DNA of 7,232 bases, taken from positions 1-7,232 of the forward strand of contig QHOR01000135.1 in the NCBI GenBank assembly GCA_003219395.1, in the 5' to 3' direction. Positions 1 through 6,161 of this stretch are shown one piece after another. The position numbers and the translations under genes were made by a program. Numbering within the stretch: position 1 is the first letter of the stretch; the number at the start of each line of letters is the position of its first letter. The notes beneath the pieces were generated by a model. That model did not search any database. It was not told where the DNA came from and saw only the letters and a list, made by a program, of their open reading frames with translations. The stretch comes from Verrucomicrobiota bacterium. Its GTDB lineage: Bacteria > Verrucomicrobiota > Verrucomicrobiia > Chthoniobacterales > UBA10450.

Positions 1-479
1 AATAGGAATGCAATCGCGATCGAGCTGATTGAAATCAGTGTTGGCCAGTGCGCATAGCTCGATAAAACCTTTGACGCTCCAATGCCACAGATGATCCCAA
101 TCACGCCGCCGACTGAACTTAACGTCACAGCTTCGATCAAGAATTGCGTGAGAATGTCACTTCCGTGTGCACCGACAGCCAGCCGCACACCAATTTCGCG
201 CGTTCGCTCGGTTACACTCACCAGCATGATGTTCATGATTCCGATTCCGCCGACTACTAGCGACACGCCCGCAATTGAACCGAGCAACACAGTCATTACC
301 GCAGTTGTCGCGGTCGCCGCCTGGGCGATTTCCTGTTGGTTACGGACAGTGAAGTCGTCGTCGCGTCCGGGACGGATGTTGTGCCGCTGACGAAGCAGGG
401 AAATAATTTGTTGTTGAGCAGCCTCGAGTTGCCGTGGATCACCTATTTGCACATTGATATTGCGAAGAGTTGTGCCGCC
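1..479 (-). pseudogene. MacB-type ABC transporter permease, C-terminal part (out of frame with its N-terminal part; runs off the window)
   Basis: Reading the minus strand from base 479 to base 3 gives 159 uninterrupted codons that continue the permease beginning at 1099, but in another frame. The segment starts [15 protein letters not shown] and carries the family hallmark [20 protein letters not shown] followed by GVRLAVGA. This is the conserved cytoplasmic stretch next to the second transmembrane helix of MacB/FtsX-type permeases. Hydrophobic segments before it ([18 protein letters not shown]) and after it ([14 protein letters not shown], then [12 protein letters not shown]) fit transmembrane helices 2 to 4. 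Roughly 30 residues of the usual C-terminus should lie beyond base 1. There is no start of its own at the frame change, so this part is probably untranslated unless the frameshift is a sequencing or assembly error. The family assignment is secure; pseudogene status depends on the read being correct. Confidence 0.8.
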
Positions 480-1099
480 GAGATTACGATATCATCCTGG
501 TCCACACCTTGTGTGCTCAATCCCTTGGGCATCAGAACACCGGTGACGGTGAACGGGACCTCTTTGATTCGTAAAATCTGTCCGATCGGATTTTCGTTTC
601 CATAAATCTGGGTTGCAGTGGTGCGACCGATTACACATACCTTGTTGGCGCTGCGAACGTCCTGCGATGTAAACGGCGCGCCATCGGCCAAAGGCCATTG
701 CCGTATGTCAAAGTAATCCGCTGACTCCCCGTAAATCCGGGTAAACCAATTCTGATTTCCTGCTGCTACTTGCGTAGTCGAAACAACTTCTTCGCTTACC
801 CCAACGACGCCCGGCACTTCGCGTCGGATCGCCTCCGCGTCTTCGATTTTCAGTGTGCCTGCACCGCCCCACCCGGTACGAATACCGCTCGAAGTCGTGC
901 TGCCAGAAAAAATGAGGATCACATTTTGTCCGAGGCTGGCGATCTGCGCTTCCACCTGGGCTTTTGCGCCATTGCCGATCCCAACCATCGCAATGACCGC
1001 GCCAACACCAATGATGATGCCGAGGGCGGTCAACACGGAACGTAGCTTGTTCCGCCGCAATGCGCGGACCGCGACGTTAAAGGTTGGTGCAATTCTCAT
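443..1099 (-). CDS. MacB-type ABC transporter permease, N-terminal part, truncated by a frameshift
   Basis: This is the N-terminal half of a MacB-like inner-membrane permease (MacB_PCD plus FtsX families), which in tripartite pumps passes mechanical force from the ATPase to the periplasmic adaptor. Residues 1-40 have the usual start: a basic amphipathic stretch ([20 protein letters not shown]) leading into transmembrane helix 1. Residues 41-206 are the periplasmic domain, with typical motifs [30 protein letters not shown] and GVLMPKG. Homology holds up to VDQDDIVI (residue 206, base 482). The next 12 residues ([12 protein letters not shown]) are frameshifted, then a stop follows; the real continuation lies in another frame from 479. 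The family normally has about a dozen residues (PYTT-type segment) between DQDD and the resumption point, so a deletion of about 30-40 nt, of length 3n+1, is inferred. No good Shine-Dalgarno precedes ATG 1099. The ATPase gene lies upstream, separated by an opposite-strand SDR remnant. Confidence 0.82.
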   Translation of the reverse strand: MRIAPTFNVAVRALRRNKLRSVLTALGIIIGVGAVIAMVGIGNGAKAQVEAQIASLGQNVILIFSGSTTSSGIRTGWGGAGTLKIEDAEAIRREVPGVVGVSEEVVSTTQVAAGNQNWFTRIYGESADYFDIRQWPLADGAPFTSQDVRSANKVCVIGRTTATQIYGNENPIGQILRIKEVPFTVTGVLMPKGLSTQGVDQDDIVISAAQLFAISMCK

Positions 1100-1189
1100 T
1101 TATTGCTTGAAATGTTGAACCGCCACCTCTTTGAAGCTGAACTGTTGCAAAACCAAATCAATACTAACCTCCCTTGCGCTTCTACGCTT

Positions 1190-1616
1190 ATGCGAAATAG
1201 CACACCCACCCATAACAAACACGCGAACGACAGAACGGTCGTGCTTATTACTGCTGCAAGTCAGGGCATTGGCAGGGCCATCGCCACACACCTTGCCGGG
1301 AGCTCGACTGTGGTTCTGCTCGCGCGATCCGAGTCGATCGAGAAAATCGGAATCGAACTCGGCGGTCTTGGTGTGCGCGGATCGGTAACGAATGAGGCTG
1401 ATCTGAAGCGCCTGGTGGATGTAACAGTCCAGCGCTTCGCCGGGGTTCGTTGACTCCTATTCGCTGGACCAGAGCATCATCGACACGATTCCAATGAAGC
1501 GGATCGGGCGGCTGGAGGAGCTCGCGAAGGCGGCGGCGTTCCTCCTTTCTGATGATTCCTCCTACATAACAGGACAGAACCTGTTGATGGACGGTGGTAT
1601 GGTGAGAGTGATTTAG
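1190..1616 (+). pseudogene. Short-chain dehydrogenase/reductase (SDR) remnant with its catalytic middle deleted
   Basis: Two pieces of one SDR gene are visible in different frames. The first, from ATG 1190 to about 1439, encodes the Rossmann nucleotide-binding start: VVLITAASQGIGRAIATHL (TGxxxGIG-type motif with the first Gly replaced by Ala), then VVLLARS and helix [12 protein letters not shown]. This frame stops at 1451-1453. The second, from about 1440 to the TAG at 1614-1616, encodes the SDR C-terminus: [11 protein letters not shown], then [20 protein letters not shown] and [14 protein letters not shown]. Everything normally between them is absent: the NNAG motif, the catalytic Ser and the YxxxK motif, roughly 110 residues of a protein of about 250. 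The junction is within CGCTTCGCCGGGGTTC at 1433-1448. The product cannot be an active oxidoreductase. An earlier in-frame ATG at 1103 exists, but 1190 better matches the family start. The gene sits antisense between the ATPase and permease genes of the exporter. Substrate cannot be told. Confidence 0.82.
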
Positions 1617-1660
1617 CCAATGATAATGTAAGCCATCGATCTCCACCGGCACGCTTGCTT

Positions 1661-2428
1661 TCAATCCGAAGAGCCCGGCCCGCGTACGGAGGGTAAACGA
1701 GATTGGGCGCTATCATTTTGCAGCTGCGCCGCTGCATCCGCTCGTCGTAAGACAACGTGATCATCCAGAATGACCCCATCGCGCATCATCACATTGCGTT
1801 TTGCGTAAGCCGCGATGTCAGGTTCGTGAGTGACCATTAGCACGGTAATCCCGCGCGCGTTCAATTGTTGAAAAATTGCCATAATTTCGAGGCTGGTCGC
1901 GCTGTCCACGTCCGCAAGCAGCACTTCCGGGTCATTAATCAACGCGCGCGCAATGGCCACGCGTTGTTGCTGGCCGCCCGACAGCTGACTGGGATGATGA
2001 TCTTCGCGACCTGAGAGACCGACGGATGCAAGGACGCGATCCGCCCTCTCACGAAGCTGCGCGTTTGTCAGCTGCTGTGCGCTGTAAATCAAGGGCAACT
2101 CAACGTTTTCGCGTGCGGAGGTGCGCGACAGCAGATTGAAGTTCTGAAAAACAAATCCGATCTTTCGATTCCGGATATCAGCCAGGTAATCTCTATCCAG
2201 CGCGGAAACATCTGCGCCGTCCAGGATATAGTGGCCTGTCGTCGGCCGGTCGAGACAACCCAGAATGTTCATGAGCGTCGATTTTCCCGAACCGCTGGCG
2301 CCCATTAGCGCAACAAATTCGCCGCGTGTGATCTCCAGCGACACACCGCGAACGGCGGGCACTTCCATTTCCCCTGTGCGATAGGTCTTGTGAACATCCA
2401 CAAGTCTAACAAGTGCGCCATTGCTCAT
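1661..2428 (-). CDS. MacB/LolD-type ABC transporter ATP-binding protein with Walker B-adjacent deletion
   Basis: This is the nucleotide-binding subunit of a MacAB-type exporter, 255 aa, encoded separately from its permease. Visible motifs in order are: an aromatic/Thr start (VDVHKTYRTGEMEVPAVRGV, 10-29), Walker A GASGSGKST (43-51), Q-loop Gln95 in FVFQNFNLL, signature LSGGQQQR (149-156), Walker B VLLAD (169-173) and the H-loop His201 in VTHEP. The family reads LLADEPTGN(L/V)DS here, but this protein reads LLADVDS: five residues equivalent to EPTGN are missing in frame at bases 1909/1910. That removes the catalytic glutamate and most of the link to the D-loop, so ATP hydrolysis is expected to fail. 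All other motifs are intact, which points to a recent deletion or an assembly error. The adaptor gene lies 186 bp upstream on the same strand. The start at 2428 has only a distant GGAG in front, but it places the family N-terminus well. Confidence 0.92.
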   Translation of the reverse strand: MSNGALVRLVDVHKTYRTGEMEVPAVRGVSLEITRGEFVALMGASGSGKSTLMNILGCLDRPTTGHYILDGADVSALDRDYLADIRNRKIGFVFQNFNLLSRTSARENVELPLIYSAQQLTNAQLRERADRVLASVGLSGREDHHPSQLSGGQQQRVAIARALINDPEVLLADVDSATSLEIMAIFQQLNARGITVLMVTHEPDIAAYAKRNVMMRDGVILDDHVVLRRADAAAQLQNDSAQSRLPSVRGPGSSD

Positions 2429-2441
2429 ATTTATTAATCCA

Positions 2442-2527
2442 CGCTCCAGCGAGGTCGCTTAGCGAAGGAAACCGGATCCAAACCGCTTTGAGGGATTTCT
2501 CCGAAGCGTTCAAAAACGCTAAAGCGG
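2442..2527 (-). promoter_or_regulatory. Cluster of overlapping inverted repeats before the ATPase gene (possible attenuator or palindromic repeat)
   Basis: Several perfect inverted repeats are packed between the adaptor and ATPase genes. The outer pair is CCGCTTT (2483-2489) with AAAGCGG (2521-2527). Nested inside it is AGCGTT (2505-2510) with AACGCT (2515-2520) around a 4-nt loop. Closer to the ATPase start, TCGCT (2455-2459) can pair either with AGCGA at 2461-2465 or with AGCGA at 2448-2452, so these two folds exclude each other. The only GGAG near the ATPase start (complement of 2444-2447) lies in a further palindrome, CGCTCCAGCG (2442-2451). Together with the small ORF upstream, this could be an RNA switch controlling the ATPase gene. 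A dispersed palindromic intergenic repeat would look the same. Confidence 0.35.
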
Positions 2528-2548
2528 CTGAACTGCTACCTTGTCCAT
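2519..2548 (-). CDS. Possible 9-codon leader ORF (MDKVAVQPL) upstream of the ATPase gene
   Basis: A very strong Shine-Dalgarno match, GGGAGGTGAT on the minus strand (complement of 2550-2559), sits directly before ATG 2548. The ORF encodes MDKVAVQPL and ends with TAG at 2521-2519. It is the best ribosome-binding site in the window, yet it serves only nine codons, while the ATPase start 120 nt downstream has a poor site. The last codons lie in the 5' arm of an inverted repeat, the arrangement expected of a regulatory leader peptide. The ATG shares the ATPase frame, but in-frame stops (TAG, TGA, TAA) separate the two, so it is not an alternative ATPase start. It may instead be a relic of an earlier gene start, or chance. 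Function is inference only. Confidence 0.3.
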   Translation of the reverse strand: MDKVAVQPL

Positions 2549-2614
2549 AATCACCTCCCTGATGCGGGGTGCTAATGAGACGCCTTTCTCTGCGATCCTG
2601 TGGCAAGAATGTCA

Positions 2615-3823
2615 TCACGGAAAACGCCTTTGGCCGCCGCCGAAGGGATTTGCCGGAGGCGACGGACCGGCCGTGGTTGAGGCGAACTCCGCCGTCACGA
2701 CGCGGTCGCCTTCCTTCAGACCTTCGACGACTTCAGTCACGACGCCGTCACTGATCCCTGTCTTGACCTGTCTTGCCTCTGGACGATTTGCCCCAGATGG
2801 CAAAACATAGACCGTGCGCTGAGCACTCTGCTGCACACCGCCGCCGCGCCCCATACCCGGACGTCCCGCTCGAGTTGTGACGGTTTTTCTTGTCTCAACT
2901 GGTGTTGCGTCCGGCGGACGATACCGCAGCGCCGCATTCTTGATTTGCAGCACATCATCCTTGTGCGCGACGACAATTGAAACATTCGCCGTCATTCCCG
3001 GTTTCAATTTCAGCTCTGGATTGCTCACTCCGATAACAGTGTCGTAAGTAACTACGTTTTGGACCGTGATCGGCGCGTTCCGCACCTGGACGACTCTTCC
3101 GTGAAATGTCTCCGTGGGAAAAGCGTCCACAGTGAAATCGACATTTTGATCGATCTTAACGACGCCTACATCCGCCTCCGCCACATTGGCGTCGATTTGC
3201 ATTTTGGTGAGATCGTTGGCAATCGCAAAGATGACCGGCGCCTGTAAACTCGCCGCAACGGTCTGGCCAACATCCACGCTGCGCGAGATAACGACACCGT
3301 CTATGGGTGACGTAATTGTGCAATGCTCTAGATCGGCTCGCGCCTTGTCGAGGGCGCCCTGCTTGATTTTCACGTTTGCCTCGGCCTGATGAAGACTTGC
3401 CATCGCCTGGTCCAGATCGGCTTGAGAGGAAGTTTTCCTGGTAAAAAGGTCCTGGGTGCGAGTGGCAGTTACTTTGGCAAGCTCGAGCGCAGCCTGTGCG
3501 TTGGCCAGATCGCCTTCAGCCTGAGTGACGGTTGCCTGAAAAAGCGCCGGGTCGATTTGGGCGACTACCTGACCGGCTTTCACCTCGGAATTAAAATCCA
3601 CAAACAACTTTGCGATGTTTCCCGAAACCTGACTCCCCACCTGCACGTTAACGACCGGATTAAGCGTGCCCGTGGCGGTAACAGCCTGAGTAATGGGACC
3701 GCGCGCAATAGTTGCGGTCTGATAATTTGCAGTGCCCCCGTTTCGGCATTGGCGGACAACTCCTGCGACCAGGAGCAGTCCAACAATTACAATGAGCCAA
3801 GGGAGAAAACGCCTTATTCGCAT
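2615..3823 (-). CDS. HlyD/MacA-family efflux periplasmic adaptor (membrane fusion protein)
   Basis: This 402-aa protein is the periplasmic adaptor of a tripartite efflux pump, linking an inner-membrane MacB-type transporter to an outer-membrane channel. Residues 7-23 form an N-terminal membrane anchor (LPWLIVIVGLLLVAGVV) without a lipobox. The first half of the biotinyl-lipoyl domain spans about 42-92 (TGTLNPVVNVQVGSQVSG, then VKAGQVVAQID). An alpha-helical coiled-coil hairpin follows (about 95-167, rich in Ala, Gln and Lys heptads). The second lipoyl half is at 168-192 (CTITSPIDGVVISRSVDVGQ). Beta-barrel and membrane-proximal domains follow (about 200-300 and 335-380, including LKPGMTANVSIVV and GLKEGDRVVTAE). 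A Gly/Arg/Gln-rich insert (319-335) and a Pro/Gly-rich tail are low-complexity. Length and domain order are normal, so this is the only member of the exporter locus that appears intact. No outer-membrane channel gene is visible. The substrate is unknown; similarity to MacA does not show macrolide export. Confidence 0.93.
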   Translation of the reverse strand: MRIRRFLPWLIVIVGLLLVAGVVRQCRNGGTANYQTATIARGPITQAVTATGTLNPVVNVQVGSQVSGNIAKLFVDFNSEVKAGQVVAQIDPALFQATVTQAEGDLANAQAALELAKVTATRTQDLFTRKTSSQADLDQAMASLHQAEANVKIKQGALDKARADLEHCTITSPIDGVVISRSVDVGQTVAASLQAPVIFAIANDLTKMQIDANVAEADVGVVKIDQNVDFTVDAFPTETFHGRVVQVRNAPITVQNVVTYDTVIGVSNPELKLKPGMTANVSIVVAHKDDVLQIKNAALRYRPPDATPVETRKTVTTRAGRPGMGRGGGVQQSAQRTVYVLPSGANRPEARQVKTGISDGVVTEVVEGLKEGDRVVTAEFASTTAGPSPPANPFGGGQRRFP

Positions 3824-3931
3824 TGGGCTTGGTTCCGCCGATGGCTGCCATCACGAGCCGCGAACATGGCAAGGGACCTCACCGCACACCGATGATTACA
3901 CCCAATAGGTTGTGTGACTTCGAGGCGTCGG

Positions 3932-3962
3932 TTGCGTTGCTTATTTCGTTCGGAATGATAAT
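3932..3962 (+). promoter_or_regulatory. Weak candidate sigma70-type promoter for the ABC-2 permease gene
   Basis: In the 157-bp divergent region between adaptor and ABC-2 permease genes, TTGCGT (3932-3937) and GATAAT (3957-3962) resemble -35 and -10 boxes. The 19-nt spacer is longer than ideal. The site lies just upstream of the permease start at 3981. I see no equally good site for the adaptor in the opposite direction and no clear operator palindrome. Confidence 0.2.
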
Positions 3963-3980
3963 GCAAAAGATTCATCGTGT

Positions 3981-4820
3981 TTGAGCAATTACGCGCGGCT
4001 GTATGTTAAGAGACAGCAAGAACTGATGCGGCGTTACATCCAAATCTACTCCATCATGCTGCGCAATTCGCTCATCCGCGAGCTGAGTTTCAAGGCTAAT
4101 TTTCTGTTATGGATGGTCGTGGAGGTACTCTGGTTCTGCGGGCAAATCGTTTTCTTCAGCATCATTTTCGGCAACGTCGATCGCATTGGTGATTGGACAA
4201 AGTGGGAAGTCGTGCTGCTCATCGGCACGCACCAGATGATTGCCCAGCTTTTTCAGGCATTCTTTTTTGTTAACGTCGCAAACATTCCGGAACTCGTGCG
4301 CACGGGAAAATTGGATTCCTTGCTCGTTCTGCCGATCGACAGCCAGTTTGCTGTTTCCACGAAACAGTTCGGCCTGGACAGCATCGTCAACGCGGCCCTG
4401 GGTGGCTTAGTCGTTTGCGTGGCGCTTTCACGCCTCAATGTCGTACCAAGTTTCACGTCAATTTGCCTTTATTTGATTGCAATTGGATTTGGTATCGCCG
4501 TGCACTATTCCATTATGCTTGGGCTCGCTGGGGCTAGTTTCTGGATCGTGCGCGCCCAAGGCTTGGTTTACGGTTATTTTAATTTCCTGAACATCGCGCG
4601 TTATCCAGATGCCATTTTTCCATGGCTGTTCCGCGTGATTTTCGGCTGGATTATTCCCGTCGTCGTTATTGCAAATATTCCTGCCCGCCTGCTAATTAAG
4701 TCGCTCGGGCAACCCTGGTTTTTGATGCTCCATCTTGTGGCTGCCTCGACTATTGTTTTCCTTCTGTCGCGCGGCTTCTGGAAATTTGCCCTTCGGCATT
4801 ACTCAAGCGCCAGTTCGTAG
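3981..4820 (+). CDS. ABC-2 family transporter permease (COG3694/PF06182 type)
   Basis: This is a polytopic inner-membrane subunit of an ABC-2-type exporter, 279 aa if started at TTG 3981. I see about six hydrophobic segments: roughly 39-63 (FLLWMVVEVLWFCGQIVFF), 76-99, 134-151, 160-190 (long, possibly two passes), 212-233 (FRVIFGWIIPVVVIANIPA) and 247-265. The region NIPELVRTGKLDSLLVLPID (101-120) is the typical cytoplasmic loop of this family (retained RTG.LD..L..P pattern). ATG at 4026 gives MRRYIQIYSIMLRNSLIREL, which resembles the usual family N-terminus, so the true protein may be 264 aa; neither start has a strong Shine-Dalgarno. In this family the permease normally works with a second permease and an ATPase encoded alongside. 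Neither is here, since the next gene is a DksA-like regulator 143 bp downstream. Substrate unknown. Confidence 0.85.
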   Translation: MSNYARLYVKRQQELMRRYIQIYSIMLRNSLIRELSFKANFLLWMVVEVLWFCGQIVFFSIIFGNVDRIGDWTKWEVVLLIGTHQMIAQLFQAFFFVNVANIPELVRTGKLDSLLVLPIDSQFAVSTKQFGLDSIVNAALGGLVVCVALSRLNVVPSFTSICLYLIAIGFGIAVHYSIMLGLAGASFWIVRAQGLVYGYFNFLNIARYPDAIFPWLFRVIFGWIIPVVVIANIPARLLIKSLGQPWFLMLHLVAASTIVFLLSRGFWKFALRHYSSASS

Positions 4821-4963
4821 GTTCAACTAGTAGGTTTCGCCTAAGCGTCGGCTCTTTCCACGGTGACGTGAACTTTTTGACCGAATCCGCTTGCGCCGTC
4901 GGGGAAATGTTCTTAATTAAGCGTCCATTTTCCCGGCTCCAGCGATTTAGGAAGTGCCCTGCT

Positions 4964-5641
4964 ATGGCAAAACCAACTAAGAAGAAGAAATCTGCAAAAC
5001 GGCCCTCTGCGAGCAAAGCTCGGCCAGCGCGCAAGGTGTCTGTCAAAAAGCCGGCCTCCAAAAGGCTCCCGCGGACTACGAAACACACCAAGAGTGGACC
5101 TTCCACCTCCAGAAAAGAAACGACCGAATCTCCGGCCGTCCTGCTTGGTATGAATCATCGTGAGAAAAAACTGGATCCGTTTGTGCGCCAGCAGAAGGAA
5201 AAACTCCTTCAGCTTCGGGACGCCATGGTCGATTCCATGGCCGGCGTCGCCCAGGATACTCTGCGATCGCGGGCTGAAGGCAGTGAGGCTTCTGCCTTTG
5301 GAATGCACCAGGCCGATGCCGGGTCGGACGCTTATGACCGTGATTTCGCGCTGAGTTTGCTTTCCCAGGAACAGGACGCGCTTTACGAAATCGATCAAGC
5401 GCTCAAGCGCATTGAACTGGGGACCTACGGAAAGTGCGAAATGTCAGGCAAACAAATTCCTCGAGCGCGGCTTGAGGCGATCCCGTTCGCGCGTTTTACC
5501 GTTGAATGCCAGTCGCAACTGGAAAAGCAAAATAAAGCGTCGCGGGTACGCCAGTCGGTCACCTCTCTGTTCGGGTTGACCGACGAGGAAGGCGGCGAGG
5601 CAGAAGAGGAAGAAGTTGCGCCGGCGGAAGTGAAGGAGTAA
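4964..5641 (+). CDS. TraR/DksA-family regulator with Lys-rich N-terminal tail and degenerate zinc finger
   Basis: This 225-aa protein resembles DksA, which binds the RNA polymerase secondary channel and adjusts transcription of translation genes with ppGpp. ATG 4964 is chosen because AGGAAG (4949-4954) sits 9 nt upstream; a GTG at 4868 would extend it without support. Residues 1-57 are a disordered, very basic tail (Lys, Arg, Ser, Pro, Ala), like a histone H1 tail. Residues 66-150 form the coiled-coil region, with acidic tip DAYDRD (122-127); Asp122 and Asp125 match the DksA aspartate pair. The zinc-finger region is [20 protein letters not shown] onward: Cys158 and Cys182 are kept at the normal 24-residue spacing, but the inner two ligands are Ser161 and Thr179. 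A Glu-rich tail (207-225) ends the protein. It is followed by rpmG after 7 nt and then rpsR, so it probably shares their transcript. Confidence 0.88.
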   Translation: MAKPTKKKKSAKRPSASKARPARKVSVKKPASKRLPRTTKHTKSGPSTSRKETTESPAVLLGMNHREKKLDPFVRQQKEKLLQLRDAMVDSMAGVAQDTLRSRAEGSEASAFGMHQADAGSDAYDRDFALSLLSQEQDALYEIDQALKRIELGTYGKCEMSGKQIPRARLEAIPFARFTVECQSQLEKQNKASRVRQSVTSLFGLTDEEGGEAEEEEVAPAEVKE

Positions 5642-5648
5642 CAGACAA

Positions 5649-5822
5649 ATGGCGCAGGAAATTGTAACGCTTGAGTGCACAGAGGCCAAAGCACTTGGTA
5701 AGCCTGCCTCGCGTTACATGACTACGCGGAACAAGAAAAGCCCCCGCACACCTAATCGGCTTGAGAAAAAGAAATACAACCCGTTCTTAAGACGGCACAC
5801 TTTGCACCGCGAAACAAGATGA
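5649..5822 (+). CDS. rpmG: 50S ribosomal protein bL33 (57 aa, cysteine-poor type)
   Basis: A 57-residue protein of the large ribosomal subunit. Recognisable pieces are [12 protein letters not shown] at the start, [20 protein letters not shown] in the middle and [16 protein letters not shown] at the end, matching the conserved Y.TT.NK....RLE.KKY.P..R.H..H.E.. pattern of bL33. The zinc-binding form has two CxxC pairs; here only Cys10 remains and the other three positions are Ala13, Asn44 and Leu47, so zinc binding is not expected. Its Shine-Dalgarno AAGGAG (5633-5638) lies in the last codons and stop of the DksA-like gene, 10 nt before ATG 5649. Its stop codon overlaps the start of rpsR as ATGA. 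Both features suggest coupled translation. Confidence 0.92.
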   Translation: MAQEIVTLECTEAKALGKPASRYMTTRNKKSPRTPNRLEKKKYNPFLRRHTLHRETR

Positions 5823-6061
5823 TAGGTCCTAAAACCGCCAAGCGCCGTTCCGCTTTTCGCCGGGCGAACCGCGCCATGCCCCGTCGGCGAATCGATATTG
5901 CCATTGAAGCGATCGACTACAAAAATCCGGATCTCCTCAAAAAATTCGTCACTGAAAGTGGCAAGATCCTACCGCGTCGCGTGACCGGCATGCCCGCGCA
6001 TCTGCATCGCAGGATCACGCGCGAGATCAAGCGCAGCCGCTCTGTGCTGATGATGAAATAA
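5819..6061 (+). CDS. rpsR: 30S ribosomal protein bS18
   Basis: An 80-aa small-subunit ribosomal protein that binds with bS6 on the 16S rRNA platform. The diagnostic core is [20 protein letters not shown] (32-51) followed by [20 protein letters not shown] (52-71) and the basic end RSRSVLMMK. The N-terminal 24 residues are Arg/Lys-rich. Length is normal and no cysteine is present. ATG 5819 overlaps the rpmG stop by 4 nt (ATGA) and has no separate Shine-Dalgarno, so it is probably translated by ribosomes finishing rpmG. In many bacteria rpsR sits with rpsF and rplI; here it follows rpmG and a DksA-like gene, and neither rpsF nor rplI is in the window. Confidence 0.96.
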   Translation: MIGPKTAKRRSAFRRANRAMPRRRIDIAIEAIDYKNPDLLKKFVTESGKILPRRVTGMPAHLHRRITREIKRSRSVLMMK

Positions 6062-6089
6062 CGAGCGCATTTCCCCCGGCCGACACCCG

Positions 6090-6103
6090 GGCCTCTGTAG
6101 GCC
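6090..6103 (+). terminator. Weak hairpin after rpsR, possible terminator
   Basis: GGCCT-CTGT-AGGCC forms a perfect 5-bp GC-rich stem with a 4-nt loop 28 nt after the rpsR stop. An alternative pairing of CCCGG (6075-6079) with CCGGG just upstream competes with it. Only GCGCTTCTT follows, not a proper T-run, so intrinsic termination is doubtful. The position between convergent genes is appropriate. Confidence 0.3.
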
Positions 6104-6161
6104 GCGCTTCTTACCCGCTGCAAACGGTCCAGCGTCACGCCTCGCGCAGCAAAGCGATTAG

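Noticed and set aside
443..490. Programmed ribosomal frameshifting as the explanation for the split permease
   Set aside because: There is no slippery heptamer or obvious downstream structure, and the family segment between the two homologous parts is physically missing, which indicates a deletion.
1248..1664. A 138-codon minus-strand ORF over the SDR remnant
   Set aside because: The plus strand has clear SDR homology in both pieces. The antisense ORF has no family features and would overlap the ATPase end.
2442..2527. Palindromes considered as part of a CRISPR array or transposon end
   Set aside because: There are no regularly spaced direct repeats, no unique spacers, no transposase and no target-site duplication. 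They are short inverted repeats only.
2406..2618. A 70-codon minus-strand ORF spanning the gap between adaptor and ATPase genes
   Set aside because: It starts at a GTG overlapping the adaptor stop, runs through the inverted repeats and into the ATPase gene in another frame, and shows no family resemblance. The strong Shine-Dalgarno lies inside it and serves a different frame.
3389..3895. A 168-codon plus-strand ORF antisense to the adaptor gene
   Set aside because: The composition is that of an antisense shadow, and the adaptor on the minus strand has clear domains over the same bases.
3961..3984. A 7-codon ORF (MQKIHRV) ending at the TTG start of the ABC-2 permease
   Set aside because: It has no Shine-Dalgarno and no linked RNA structure, so chance is the simplest explanation.
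4868..4963. GTG 4868 as an upstream start adding 32 residues to the DksA-like protein
   Set aside because: The added segment is not basic like the tail and has no Shine-Dalgarno. ATG 4964 has AGGAAG at good spacing.
4913..5398. A 161-codon minus-strand ORF antisense to the DksA-like gene
   Set aside because: Its length comes from the Lys- and Glu-rich coding sequence on the plus strand. It has no ribosome-binding site and no recognisable domain.
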